Shown: piece by piece, positions 10,761 through 23,184 of the stretch
Numbering within the stretch: position 1 is the first letter of the stretch
Layout of the letters: every line of letters begins with the position of its first letter
NCBI GenBank assembly: GCA_033239525.1
Contig: BSYO01000014.1
Span: 18,770,021 to 18,834,020, forward strand
Direction: 5' to 3'
DNA from: Nepenthes gracilis
Lineage: Eukaryota; Streptophyta; Magnoliopsida; Caryophyllales; Nepenthaceae
DNA: 64,000 nt
The notes under the pieces: model-generated
What the model was told of the DNA's origin: nothing
Databases searched by the model: none
Seen by the model: the letters and a program-made list of their open reading frames with translations, nothing else
Translations under genes and position numbers: made by a program

Positions 10761-12029
10761 CAAACTTCGGAGGATTGTATGCTAGGAAATATGTTTGAGC
10801 ATTTAGGGGAGAAATTTTAAGGATTTTAAATTCGTGCAAGTCCAATCTAAAGAGAATCTAAAATAGACCACATTAGACAAACTTTACTCTAGTGAATATC
10901 AAGTGAACTTATAGCATATCATTTAAGATGAAATTCACTCGGATAAATGTTATGTGAACCTTGAGCAAAAAGCTAACCGAGTCTATTCCACGCTTCGGAC
11001 AAACTCCAAACCCAAAACATCAAGCTTTAGCAAAGGAATGCAAGACATAATAAAAAACGAATATTGGAGTGGGATTTTCTCAATGGGTAGAAGGAATTGT
11101 ACCTATCATATTCGGTTTTGTCAAAACTACTACCACTTGCCATATGCATGGATGCTAAAGCAAGGCCAATTATGTTTGAAATATGAGAAATGAAAGAGGT
11201 ATTTTACCATTTGTCTTGCCTTAATAATCATGAATAATTTTGTTATTTTTTTCAAGAATATAATATTTATATAAAACTCTAATTCTGATAATCTCATTTG
11301 ATCATATGAGTTTTTTTATTGATTCCTATATAGTTGATTTTATAATTACAAAAATAAATTATTACTCTCCCCCAACCATCTATATTATAAGTTTCGTATA
11401 TATTGTAAAAGGAAATTTTTATTGAAATATTTTAAAATTATAATATAGCGGTCAAAATTTAAGTTTTTCTCTTTTCTTTTTGCATAAATCATGGATTTGT
11501 TATACATTTAAGAAAAAAAATTATATTTCGTTTCCAGTAATTCTTATTTTATTGTAGACAAAATCCATCTATATACAAAAGCGAAATCGAAATGAGTTTA
11601 AGGTTTGGCCAAGAATCTAATTAGAAACCGGTAATCAAAATTTTGTTAGGAGTTCTTCCGTTACATATCCTTACTCAAAGTATTATGTATTTTCACAAAA
11701 TTTACCAACGCTAGGACACATGAAAAGCTTAAAAATGCTTTAAAAAAAGGTACAAGAAAGTAAAATAAACAAGGCGTGAGAGACAAGCTTGTCAATTACA
11801 CTTGGAGGGCAAATGTAAAGCCATAAAAAATGGCATAAACTTAGGTAAATGAGCCCTTAAGGTTTTGCTAATTAATTCAACACTCTTTCAAGAGGGATAC
11901 TTTATTGATGTTCTCAGCCAACCAAAAGCAGTGCTAAGCTAGTGGCCTCATTTTGTATTAATATTTAGGACTCCCTTAAACTTTGCTCCTTGTGGGCATA
12001 AAGCAGCAGATTTAGGTTCATGTTTATTA
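10761..12029. other. Intergenic AT-rich stretch, nothing recognised
   Basis: A 79-codon ORF at 10954-11193 has no recognisable domain and looks like chance. The rest has no clear repeats or genes. Confidence 0.4.
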
Positions 12030-12460
12030 TTATTATTTTTTACTGATAAATTAAGATTTATTTGACCAAAATTCTGAAACAGTTTATCCAAGGGATGATT
12101 ACAAATTGGAATTTCTAAAAAAGAAAAATGATCAGACTCTTCAATAAGTTAAATTTAGGGTATTGTTGTTGCCAATTAAGATTTAAATGTTTAATTTTTC
12201 TGTATTTAATTTGACAAGTTCATTCATGCATATCGACTAATCTGAATTTATTCAAAATAACTATAAAAATAGCTCCCGAAAGAAGCTACAAATTGATTTA
12301 AAAAAAAAAAAAACTTATTGAATGATTCAGATTTAAACTTTCATTCTTGTCATGTTTAATTTATCATGTTCAATTCTTCGTATTGATTAATTATTATTTA
12401 TTTGATCTAGCTTCTGAAACTGTTCATAGAAGTACTACAAATTAGATATTTTTTTTTCAT
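12030..12460. repeat. Irregular tandem repeat
   Basis: Three related blocks begin near 12042, 12235 and 12383. Each has a GATTAATT/GATAAATT start, a TTTATTTGA-like run, and TTCTGAAAC(A/T)GTT then ACAAATT(A/G)GAT-like ends; the middle block is the most diverged. The spacing is uneven (about 150-195 bp). No function is apparent. Confidence 0.4.
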
Positions 12461-13208
12461 TTTTTTTAAAAAATTTGTAAAATATTATGTATTAGTATTA
12501 TTATTATTATTATTTTATTATCATATATTATCGTAATGTTTTCTCATGGGTCCAAATAAAGATTCAAAAATAATCTTTATAGAGATTAATTTTTGATTTT
12601 ACTAGCAAAATTTTAGTGATTATAATCTAGTAGACATCTATTGAAGACTAAATGGATTATGAGGTAGAAACTTTGGCTTATAAAAGTGTAGATAGCAAAG
12701 CTAGAAAGAGGTATGAAAGCACTTAGTGGAAGCCTATAAAATATTAACAATTAAAAATGGTGATGAGTGGAGGATTAGATTAGGAGACACGTCTTTGAAC
12801 GAAAAAAAGGTGATCAGAAGTCCAATTACTAAGAAATTAAAGGGCTGCCCATCCCCATGAGCTCTCGTTTTTCAAAGTTTTGGACGTGTCGATATCTTGC
12901 CCGCTTGATTGCGATTAAACTAAATCAGCCGAACTTTATGTCGTGGCCTTTGATTACGTAAACAACTGCTGTTTAAAAAATTGGCATTTGAAGCTTTTTA
13001 ACAGTTGTTACAAGCTTTTTATGATTAATAATTCGAGAGTAAATGATAAGATGACGGTGTGACCAAGTACTATCTTTAAATAATCATTATTAAATTTAAC
13101 AACAGTAAATTACAAGCCTCTAAACCCTACCTCAACAAGTCTTGGAGTTCCTTAAGATTGTTGGATATGGGAACAGAATTGCAAGGGTTAGGCTTGGAGT
13201 TCCTACTT
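12461..13208. other. Intergenic AT-rich stretch, nothing recognised
   Basis: This stretch contains a (TTA)n-like run near 12497-12515 and otherwise no recognisable feature. An upstream endonuclease domain for the following LINE was looked for and not seen. Confidence 0.4.
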
Positions 13209-13241
13209 TTAAGGTAGTGTTAAAGCTTAACACTACCTTAA
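13209..13241. repeat. Perfect 15-bp stem hairpin with 3-base loop
   Basis: The arm TTAAGGTAGTGTTAA is followed by AGC and then by its exact reverse complement. It lies just upstream of the first recognisable LINE reverse transcriptase sequence. No T-run or known RNA family was matched. Confidence 0.85.
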
Positions 13242-13264
13242 TGTGGCTTTCAATATGAATGATA

Positions 13265-14727
13265 GTGAGGTGGGTGACTTGCATAGGCAGTTGCTGCGGC
13301 CAGAGCTAAGTTGGAGGAAGTCCGTTATGATCTGCAATTGGACCCATTTTGTTGCAATTGTGTCTTGATAGAGAGATCGGTTGGGAATATTTTTTTTAAA
13401 AGTACTTTTATCGGAGGAGAATTATCTAATGCAAATGGCCAATGTAATGTGGCTTAATGAAAGTGACAGGTGTTCAAACTTCTTTTTCAATACTATTAAG
13501 GAAAGACAAAAACTTTAACAGTTACGATTATTTATCGGGCGGTTGAATCTTTGACGACAATAAAGATTGAAATATAGGAAAATATTAATAATTATTTTCC
13601 TCAACTGTTTGGAATACAAGCCACTCACCAAAGAGGATGTTCCTTAGTCGCATTCATTCACTAGTTGATACCCTACATTCTTCCTACCCTCTCGCTATGC
13701 TCACCAAAGGGGAGATTAGATTGATTGTGTTTGAATTTGGTGATTCTAAAGTTTCAGGACTAGATGGATTTTTAATAGCAATTTTTTAATTTTTATGAAA
13801 TGTTTTCAAAAATTATATTTCTAAAGTGATATGTAACTTCTTTTGTAGTAGCTGTTTGCTCAAACAAATCAATTGTATAACCGTTTTCCTTACTCCTAGA
13901 GTTAAATTGTCAACTAAAGTTTCTATGTTCAAATCGATTTGCTATGGTGATGTGATTTACAAGATTGTATTGAAGCTTCTTATTGATCAACTTAAAATGG
14001 TTCCTCAATTTCTTGTTGATTCATATCAAAACTGCTTTTGTCAAAGGTAGGCATAATAGGGACAACATCCTCTTTGTTCAAGAATTATTACACAAATACT
14101 ATTTGAATGATGGGTCGAGCCATTGTATCTTTAAGGTTTAATCTTCTGAAAGCTTATGACTTAGTGGAATGGGATCTTATGTTTTCATCCTTTGAATCAT
14201 GGGTTTTCTAAGATTGTCTATTGGTTAGATTGCTCAATGCATTACCATACGAAATTCTCCCGCTTAACGGGGAAAGTTTCAGTTTTTTCAAAGGTAATAG
14301 AGATATTTAATATATAGAGGTCCTTTAAAGTATGATTGAGGTTAAAATTATAAACAACCCTAAATTTAGTTTTCATTAGAAATGCAAAGACACAAAAATA
14401 ATTATATTAACTTTAGTGGATGATCTCTTGTTATTTGTGAGGCCAATTGTAATTTTATGGCTATCCTTTTCTGAGTGCGTCTTGGATTTTACTTTTTTCT
14501 TGGGTCTAACTCTTAGCAAGGGCAATAGTAAATGCTTTGTGTGCTGCAATGACCGGTGGATTGTGATGGAGATTTAAGAGGTTATAGGATTTGAGATTAG
14601 TGATCTATAGGTATCCCTCTTATCTCATCTTGATTGTTAGCAACTAGCTATCAAATACTTACTCACAAGATGTCTTCAAAGGTAATACATTGGAAGAACC
14701 GATAGTTCTAGTTTGAAGGTAAACTAC
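13265..14727 (+). mobile_element. Dead plant LINE, reverse transcriptase part
   Basis: Plus-strand frames give the ordered blocks of a plant L1-type LINE ORF2. A connector near 13310-13450 (YDLQLDPF) comes first. The RT begins with SGLDGF near 13755-13775, an INC..TVFLTPR block near 13870-13905, and DVIYKIVLKLL near 13950-13983. A NCFCQR block follows (family pattern xxFVxGR), then LLKAYDLVEWDL near 14143-14178, LVDDLLLFV near 14408-14440, and FEGKL at the insertion point (family pattern AGRLQLI). Stops and shifts break every domain. No endonuclease was found upstream, so the copy is 5'-truncated. The element resumes after the solo LTR at 15563. Confidence 0.82.
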
Positions 14728-15562
14728 TATTGGGAATTCGACACCCGAATTTACCCGACCCGATGTAGCAAAATAAACCTAAATTCTCCATCAGCCGTCA
14801 ACTACTAAATTTGTAAGCACAATAAACAAATAATGTATAATAATTTTTAACGTGAAAAATTCTTTTAAATTAAGGAAAAAATTATAAGATAAACTCTAAA
14901 TGAATCCACTATAAATAGAGCCGGTGATAAGAATCCCTTCTGAAATCTCTTCACTCTAAATCCGAGTGAAGAATGGTTAAATACAGCATCCTCTCAATAC
15001 ACCCGATAATTCATAAGAGAAATATAACGAGAAAAAGAATAACAAAATGAAAATATATTTATATAATTGCCTCTAGAATAATGTACCCGATCCTGACGAA
15101 AAATAGAATTCAAATCAGACCTCGATCGGATGTCGAATCTCTTTCACTTCTATCTTCTTCTCTCCTCTCTCTATGTGCGGCGCCTCCTGTGGAGAAAGAT
15201 TTCAGAATTATAATCCTAAAACGCGTGAGTCGCATTTTATACTGTGTACCGGCGCTCGAGTGCCCAATGAACGCGAATAGAGCGCACCAATCCCGAATTC
15301 CGTGCTCGATCACTTGGCAAGTACGAAGTAAACACACCAAGTTTGGAATCCATGCCTCTTCACCGTTCATGTGTGAGGTGGGTCCAACAATCTTTCATCA
15401 ATATGTAATCGACACTCGAGTTGACCACCCTTCAAGCGCCTGACTTGATTCTGTCTCCTGACACGCACGAACACTTCGATCATCGCACGAGTCCTATACG
15501 AACCTCTGATGATTTTTTATTTGTTGAATTATCCAGAATGGAGTAACCAAAAAAACTCAACA
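14728..15562 (-). mobile_element. Solo LTR inserted in the LINE
   Basis: An 835-bp block interrupts the LINE reading between FEGKL and LQLISLI, which together rebuild one conserved RT block. Read on the minus strand it starts TGTTGAGTTTTTTTGG and ends GTCGAATTCCCAATA, as LTRs start TG and end near CA. Flanks are ACTAC (14723-14727) and ACTTC (15563-15567), a 5-bp target duplication with one mismatch. The interior has a promoter-like CT-rich part and no coding sequence. The 120-codon ORF at 15081-15443 lies wholly inside and is not a gene. Confidence 0.75.
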
Positions 15563-16500
15563 ACTTCAACTTATTTCTCTAATTTCCTCGGATGTTCACT
15601 TATACTAAGTATCTATCTTTATTTTACCTAAGTAGACACCAGGAGTATGTGGTATTCTTCGGTAGTTCCTCTGACATGGCACATCCATTGATAACACACC
15701 AAAGAAGGTTGCTAAGGCGGCAGTTTGCAAACCAAGGATTAAGTTGTTTTTGCTTTAAAAGATTTCGTAGACAAGAAAAAGGCCCCTCTCGTTAGGCAAT
15801 TGTAGACTAGCGGTGAATAATGATAACTCTAGTTGGATGTACTAGGTGCATCGATAGATATAAAAGATAGGTGCATTCGGATTATCATGATTCTTCAATC
15901 TTGTACTTTAGAGATTTTGTGAAATTGTGATCTTTCGGCTTATGATAAGATTTTTTGTATGGCACATTGTTCGTAATTGTAAAAATATCTTACTTTGGTT
16001 GGATCACTTGCAAGGAACCTAATTATTGCGTTCCCATCCCACATGACTTTTGGAATAGATCTTTAGTGGGAATCTAAGGTGGACATTGTTATTTTTGACA
16101 TCCAGTGAATATGGACAAGTCAGGCTTAGTTGTCACTTGGTTCTTTTATTCAAATGTAGCCACTCTGTATCCCTAACCTAATTGTTACAAACAACGTTCA
16201 ATGGAATTCGGAAACTCATAGTGCTTTCTTAGCTAGTTTGGCTTAAAAGGTTTTCTAGCCTGATTCGACGAAATTGAAATAGGGTTTATTGGTTTAGGGA
16301 CCATATTTCCATCCATCTCATACTTTTATCATTTGATTTGCTATTAGATATAGACTTGATATTATAGACAAATTGATTTTTCTTCACTTTCTCTTGGAAC
16401 GTGTGTTTTATAGAAAGGTTGAGAATTTTGTGCGCCACTTATTTTTCTATGTGTGGTATCACTAATCACATATGTAGGGTGATTCAAAGCGAAATCCGGT
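15563..16500 (+). mobile_element. Dead plant LINE, 3' part
   Basis: The LINE resumes directly after the solo LTR. VSIFILPK lies at 15609-15632, followed by KKVAKAAVCKP near 15702 (family pattern KVAWxxVCxPK). Further on come an LLWLDH-like block near 15990-16010 (family pattern lWxDxW) and SHTFII..AIRYRL with HLFFYVW near 16315-16455, as in the zinc-binding tail that ends many plant LINE ORF2 proteins. The 3' boundary is unclear and no terminal poly-A was found. Confidence 0.72.
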
Positions 16501-19500
16501 GTGTGTGTCCATATAAGAATTGGAACAGAATGTTTAAGTAGGCTATAATTAAATAGAAAATGAGATTTTTTTTCTTTCTACGATTTAAACTTACCATTAC
16601 AAGAATAACATATTACATCTAAAAGAATCAAAACTCATATTTGTTTGATTCAATATATTCCTTTAACAATAATAACTCGATTTATACGATCTAAAACTTA
16701 TTTATTGTAAAAGGTGTGCACAATGGTGGTAATGTTTTGGTTATCTTACTTCCTATTGGGGAGATTCAATTGCTCTTTTTGCATGATGGATGGTCTATAA
16801 GTTTTGATTTTTACTTTTATATTATGTGTTCTTGTCTCCTTTCTTTTGGATTCTTCCAAGGTAAGTGTTTGTTCTTTCTATCCCATTCTTTGTTGACAAA
16901 ATTTTGAATGGTTCGCACATTTCAATTTTAATAATTTATAAATTCACTTATCAAATAAAAGATAATGCTAAACAATAATACTAATAAAGCTTTATATCCT
17001 ATTAGTGTAGTTAGATATATAAATATATTTTTAACGTTCTACACGATTCAGTCAATATTTTTGAAAAATAAATGTAATTTTAGATTTTTTATCACATTAT
17101 TTTATATTTTTTAGATTTATTTATTTTATCAAACTATAACGAACTCATATTATATATTATCAGATAAGTATAAATTATCTAACCAGCCTTTATTTTGACT
17201 TTTTTAGATGTAGAAATGTTAGTGTATGTAAGAAAAAAACTTAGCATTAGGAGATCATTGTCATAAAAGAGAAACTCAATCATCTACCACCCTCATAAGA
17301 TTAAGCCAGTCTAATAAAAGCTAAGCTTGATAAAAATGCATCTGCACCTATTTATAAATTAAAGGGACTAAATTTAGTTAAAAGTTTTACCTCTAAGGGC
17401 AGTCCATTTATCTTACTCTGAAATAATTAAATATAAATTAACTTTTGATGAATTTTTCTTTTCCTGAAAAAGCTATTTTAAATTTTATTTTTTAATATTA
17501 TACTTTTACTATTAAATTTTATCCAATAATCTATACAGTAAGGTACACGACTTCTTCTCCTTCCACTCAAAACTCAGTTCATAACTATGATCACTTTTAT
17601 TTTAACCCCTTACAACAAAAAAAAAAAAAAAAAAAAGCCCAATTATCTCCCCTTCAATTCACTGAAATCTCTAACATCACAATCACCATCAATCCCCCCA
17701 GGCGTCAACCAGTCTTTCAACCATAACCATCACCACAACTGTCATCATACATTATTACACCACCGCCGCCGCCACCACCACCAGGCAACCACCTCCACCA
17801 CCATTCATCCAAGTTTAACCTCGTTGAGTCACTGCTAGTCACAAAAGCGTTTAATTATGATCTTTTCATATATGTTCATGAATTATTTCTCTGTTTTTTA
17901 CATATACCGGCTCGATCAAAATGGGATGATTTAATTATGTAAAGGGCAGACACTTATCTAACCATATTTTTGGGCTTATTTATATTCCTTTGTCCACTGA
18001 CAGCCGCAAGCAACTTGGCCAGTTGTCTTCTTTGTCTTGGTTGTAGAGGCGTGGATTATGGTTGACAGCCGCTCTCGTTTAATTGACCCCCTCAATCATT
18101 TTGCATTCTACCCCCCTTCCCACCCCCAAGAAAAAAAAAAAAAAAAACACAGCAAAAGACATTTTTATCCTCTATTGCTTTCAATACGTAGAGATCACGC
18201 CTGTCGAGGGAAGAAAAAATTATGACCAACTAACAATTCAAGCCAATATCTTTTCGCAGTCTTCGTCTGACAAAATTTAAAGGAGTGTAATTTTCTGGTA
18301 AAATCTCAACAGTAGACTAAAAAACATCCAAGAGAAGAGAAATCTGGCATATAAATTTATTAATATATATGGGCTTTGAAAAATTATTAAATCGCTTTAA
18401 ATTTATTTTATACAGTCTTATTTTATATTATATAAAAATTTTATTTATAATTAAATTAATAATTTTAAATTATATAATGATAATTCTATTGGATATGTCA
18501 AAATTTTTATTCTATTATAAAAAAATTGTGATACTTTTGACATCTTTTTACTATAAAAATTGAAAAATTGTGAGACAAGTTTGGTGCAAACGTGACGAAA
18601 TATGGCCAAATCTTTCAATTCAAACCGTTTGTTTCATTTTGTGAGATTAATAGCATTAATAATGGAGCATTGTTTTAACAAAAGTGACTTAACTTAAAGC
18701 AAATTCACAGATTTGAAGTAATAACTCAAGATCCCAGATGATAATCCGTTCCTTTTACATCCAAATGATAATCTTTGACACTTGATTTTTATTTCAAATG
18801 AAAAACACATATAATTAGCATGAATGCTTATGCTCAAATGATTTCCTCTCCCTTAAGGGGATATCAAATACTCTTTCATATGTGAAAGAAGAATTAGAGA
18901 ATGGGTTGTTTACCCATTAAACTATTTACTCTATTTTGTATTGGAGAATGAATGGTCTCAAGTTGACCCATTATTTCGATATACATCTTTCAATAAATAG
19001 TTTTTAAAGTCATAAATAAAATTGAATGTCATTGCCATTTCACTCAACAGCATTAGTGATGTGAAAAGACAAAAAGAAGTAAAGCTCAATAGTTTGAACA
19101 AAAGTCAGACAGCATACTGCTCATAGTGTGACGTTTAGTAGGCAAAAATATATCTTACGTAAGGATAGTGCAATTAATGCATGATCATTGATGGCTTATA
19201 CTTGATATAGTTTTACCTATTCTTATTTTTTTAATGTAAAAAAATTATATTAAAAAAAATTTGCAGAAATATATGTTTTAAAATTAAATATTTTATCGAC
19301 TTAGATGGAAAACATAGAGGCCAGGTCGCCCCCGAGCACCGAAAAAAAATCCAAAAGACAAAGATCCATATACAACAATTTTATGAAAATTTGAAAAGCC
19401 GTCCGCATTCATTACCACGGGCGAAAACAAACAAAAATAGTAGTTAAGTACATCAGATTAGACTACTCAAGTCGAGTATCACAACATATGACAAAAGTAA

Positions 19501-19535
19501 GAAAAAGTACAAGAGCCTTTTCATTGCAATCATAT
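16501..19535. other. Intergenic stretch with poly-A runs
   Basis: A-runs of about 18-20 bases occur near 17617-17637 and 18130-18147. Around 17690-17840 the plus strand is rich in CAC/CAT triplets, giving His-rich ORFs that look like low complexity. The part at 18360-18560 is extremely AT-rich. No gene or complete transposon was recognised. Confidence 0.4.
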
Positions 19536-19735
19536 GCATCACGGTTATGTGCAGAATCATGGCCAAAAGCACTTTACGGCCGGAAGCAGCTACATCGGGC
19601 AATCGGATATCTCGGCCAAAAGCACGCCATGGCAATTAGGAATGATCTCGGCCCAAAGCAGCATCCCAGCCATAAGGATATCTCATCCCTTATTTCAGCT
19701 CACCTCGGCCATTCCTGAATATCCTGGCCAGCAAA
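19536..19735. repeat. Degenerate repeat around CGGCCAAAAGCA
   Basis: The motif (T)CGGCC(A/C)AAAGCA recurs near 19559, 19613 and 19648, with GGCC-containing relatives near 19577, 19708 and 19725. The stretch is GC-richer than its surroundings and may be a scrap of an LTR. The two overlapping plus-strand ORFs here (19488-19718 and 19534-19758) merely read through this repeat. Confidence 0.4.
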
Positions 19736-19739
19736 AGAT

Positions 19740-21290
19740 TACATCCAAAAGCAAATAGTCTTTTTTTTTGGATAAAATTAATATTTTATTTTCAAGTATT
19801 TTTACGACTTTAAGATAGAGCAAATGCGTTAGAGCATTCCCCAAACAAGAAAAAGTTTCGCCTATTCTCATTAGTTAGCTATTAACTTTGTAAGGTAAAA
19901 TAACATAATCCTAATATACAATGAAATATGGACACCGACATGAAAAACGAATACAATACGATACCGATACATTGACATGCTATTTTTATAAAAATTAAGG
20001 ACATAATCCGTTAGAAATATGTAAATTAAAATTATGATTTATAATTTTTTAATTGATAAATATTATTATTTTATACTTAATTGGTAGATAATCACTTTTA
20101 TTTGTGATAAAGAAATTAAATCATTACTCCACAAAAGATTAGTTGTATTATCGCCTTTATTTGTTTTACTTCTGTATTTGTCTAATATTTTTTTTTTTTT
20201 TGAGTATTGATTCTATATATTATAAAAATTTGATAGAAAAAATATCCCCTATCATGAAAGAAAAAATCTATTTTGACTAATATTCATAGGGAAGGAGAAC
20301 TATTAACAGATTTAAAAAAATATATATACTATTTTAAATTTTTAAAATTATAAAATAATTTATATTTTTAAAAATTTATAAAATGACTCATAATTTTTAA
20401 AAAATTATAAAATTAATCAAAGTGCTTAAAACATGTCTAAAATATATTGGGATATATTCAAAATATGTTCAGAATGTGTCAAATAAAGAAATAAATTAAT
20501 ACGTGTCAGTGCATGTCCGATATATGTTCCAACGTATTTGGGGCATGCTGGTGTCCATTACATGTTAGATGTTACGAGTACAAGCTCAAGGGGAGAGCCC
20601 ATCCTAAAAGATCAGCCTAGTAGAAGGGAGAGCCTTTCATATTTATAAACTAATATATTCAAGGTTGACTTCTCGATGTGGGAAGTGGGACTACCATCAC
20701 CCTACACCTCTCGACAACCGTCGATCTCGGTGGTTATACTCTGTAAGACTTCATTCGATGACGTTTCATATTTATAAACAATAAGTCTGAGGGGCTCTCA
20801 TTTTTATTAGATCGGTCTTTTAAAATGGGTTCATTCCTTAAATTTACGCTCGCAATATTAAACATTGAGACTTTAAACAGAAAAAAAATGTCCATGCTTC
20901 CTAACCAATATAAAGAAGGTTGATGACATTTCCATGACTCATCCTTGCTTTATATTAGTGATTTTTGTAAAAGTTTATTCTACATGACCTATAAAAATTT
21001 AGGTAGAAATTTGTAAGTATTTTGAAATAATAATACTTGAAATATACCTTAGGGATAAACAGATTCATCACTGAGTTTTTATTTTTATTTTTTAAAAAAG
21101 TTCTTTTACTGGAGGGGAAAAGAAAACAACACTTGAATGTAAATTAACGAAAATATTTTTTTCTATCTTGTCAATAACTTTATTTTACCTACTAAAATAC
21201 ATACCTATAGGCCACTATGAAACTTCTGGCCTTCGCCTACATTATTTAAAATATTTTGTTTGTTTTAAATATTCAGAAAGAAACAGAAGC
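19740..21290. other. Intergenic stretch upstream of the TML-like gene
   Basis: Most is AT-rich. A 300-bp part at 20560-20860 contains a CTTCTCGATGTGGGAAGTGGGACT-type phrase that I associate with plant LTR sequences, but no ends or coding domains were seen. Confidence 0.35.
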
Positions 21291-21307
21291 AGTTCCTCTC
21301 TTCCCCC

Positions 21308-21315
<8 letters not shown>

Positions 21316-21356
<41 letters not shown>

Positions 21357-21358
21357 GC

Positions 21359-21389
<31 letters not shown>
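21316..21389. repeat. (CA)n followed by (GA)n microsatellite
   Basis: A (CA)n run at 21316-21353 is followed, after a short GC-rich break, by a (GA)n run at 21363-21389. The tract lies about 200 bp upstream of the likely transcription start of the TML-like gene. ORFs across it encode only Thr/His, Val/Cys or Ser/Leu repeats. Confidence 0.95.
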
Positions 21390-21393
<4 letters not shown>

Positions 21394-21589
21394 ACGGATA
21401 GATACAGATAGCTGCCTTTCTCTTTCCTGATGCCTTTTCCAAAATCGACGTTGTTGCTGTTGTTGTGTCTCATAATTTCAACGTTTTTTAATGGCATAGA
21501 AGTCCATACACCTAAATTAAGCTTAAATCCCCAGCAAATGGGGTTGAGCAGCATTTCATTTCAGCACCCAACCGCCCACTACAAATACC

Positions 21590-21794
21590 CACAGCCGAGT
21601 TTCTTCTCTCCGCGCTTCAATGGCGTTACTAATACAACCCCGACCGATCTTTTCTCTCTTCTCTCTCTTGCTTTTTCTTGCGAAAATCTAGGGATTTTCC
21701 AATCTATTCAGATCTCTCTTTGGTTTTCTCTAGACAATTGCAATCGATTGCTTATTACGCTTCTCTTCAGTAACCGTCATCCTTCGGTTCCCTG
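21590..21794 (+). promoter_or_regulatory. Probable 5' UTR exon of the TML-like gene
   Basis: CTACAAATACCC near 21578-21590 could serve as a TATA-type element. The following CT-rich sequence resembles a plant leader and ends at CCCTG|GTATGC (donor GT at 21795). A plausible acceptor is TGGCAG|GTTT at 23113, which leaves a leader of about 71 bases before the start codon. The intron between them (about 1.3 kb) is T-rich as plant introns are. The model is inferred from sequence alone and needs transcript support. Confidence 0.45.
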
Positions 21795-23142
21795 GTATGC
21801 TTCCCTTCTCTCTCTTTCCCCCTCCCTCTTAATCTTCTATGCTACTATTTACACCCATTTATTAGTCCTACCATTTCTGGTTGCTCTTTTTGACTGTTTG
21901 ATTTGTGTGCTTGTGGTAACTTCTCTCTCAACCTCGACCTACCCAGACTATAGAATAACCTTTTAATATTTGGGCCAGTAAGAATTTTTTTTTTTAAAGT
22001 ATGGAAATTCTATTTTTATGTTGAGATTTGTATGTTTACTTGCTTGAAGCTGATGGGCAATCAAATTTTGGTACGGAGATCATACCTCTTTTTTCTATGT
22101 TTAATTTTGTTATATCTGTATATGCTTTGGTTTTTTTCTTCCCCTCTTTTCTTTATTCTTTTTTACTGTTTTTCTTTTTTTTTTTTATATATCTTGTACT
22201 TGTTAGTGGTAAAGTCGATGTCTTTGATCTCTGCTTTTTTGGGATTTCTATTTGACACGATAAGTTTCAGTTGCATTCTCGATTCTTCATTTGGGTGTTC
22301 CATAGTTGTGGTCACTTATTTGGTGGCTTGGATCACTCCACCGAATAACATAGTCCTTTCTTTTGCTTGTTGGAATATATTGTATAGTGCCTTGTCTATT
22401 CACAGTCAATGATATGATGTAACGGTAGGAATGATGGTGTGAAAATGGGAAATCTAAAATGCTTAAATATGATTGGAGAGAGTTAAGAGTTATGGTTAGT
22501 CAGTGGTGGTTAACTTTTCTCCTCCTAATTCCCTCATTTTCAGATCCACCTCCTCTGTGTGTGAAACTGAGAGATTAAAAGAGGTTCCATTTCCTAATTC
22601 CATTACCAGATATTGGAATCCTTGGCAAACTCATTGACATATGAATGAAGTTTCTTTTATTCCTATTCCTAACATTTCTGCGCATGTGAAGGGTTCATAA
22701 AAGTTGCAACATGTTAAGTTCCTTTTCCCTCTGTGGTATGTCTACATCTTTTTTAGTATTTTGTGATGCTTGCTGCATATATGCTAAGAGCCTTGTCACC
22801 AGTGTTTTGGCTCAGCCCACCACACCAACATTCTTCTTTGAGTTTGGCATTTGACAATTATTTCTATTCGCTTTTGCCATTTATGATGACATTCCTGTGA
22901 GTTGGGTACCTTGCGTTGGTTTCTTTTGTGTTCTGATTTCAATAAACATTACATAAATATGGCTTTCTGCTTTTAAATTGTGTTCCATATGCTTGCGAAT
23001 TTTCATAGGTCATGTTCTTATATTACCTCTCATCTTTTTCTTTGAAAGTCCTTCGCTACCATTCCATTGTGTCAACCCCGATTGCAACCTATGAATTAAA
23101 CGTTAAGTGGCAGGTTTCCAAGTTCTAAAAGGCAGCTGTTAA

Positions 23143-23166
23143 ATGTCCAAGAGAACAACAATATAG
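23143..23166 (+). CDS. Short upstream ORF (7 codons)
   Basis: An ATG at 23143 opens a 7-codon frame (MSKRTTI) that stops at 23164-23166, 18 bases before the main ATG. If the 5' UTR model is right it lies in the mature leader and could lower translation of the main ORF. It may equally be chance. Confidence 0.4.
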   Translation: MSKRTTI

Positions 23167-23184
23167 GGTGAGAAGGAGAGAGAA

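Noticed and set aside
15081..15443. 120-codon ORF
   Set aside because: It lies wholly inside the solo LTR at 14728-15562 and has no domain similarity.
17587..17838. His-rich ORF resembling a metal-binding protein
   Set aside because: The His content comes from CAC/CAT triplet-rich low-complexity DNA after an 18-base A run; no family match or gene context.
21242..21554. Val/Cys- and Ser/Leu-repeat ORFs
   Set aside because: They read through the (CA)n and (GA)n microsatellites.
21430..21966. 178-codon plus-strand ORF beginning like a signal peptide
   Set aside because: It overlaps the probable promoter, 5' UTR and intron start of the TML-like gene, crosses a good splice donor, and is Leu/Ser/Phe-rich from CT-rich DNA. 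No domain is seen.
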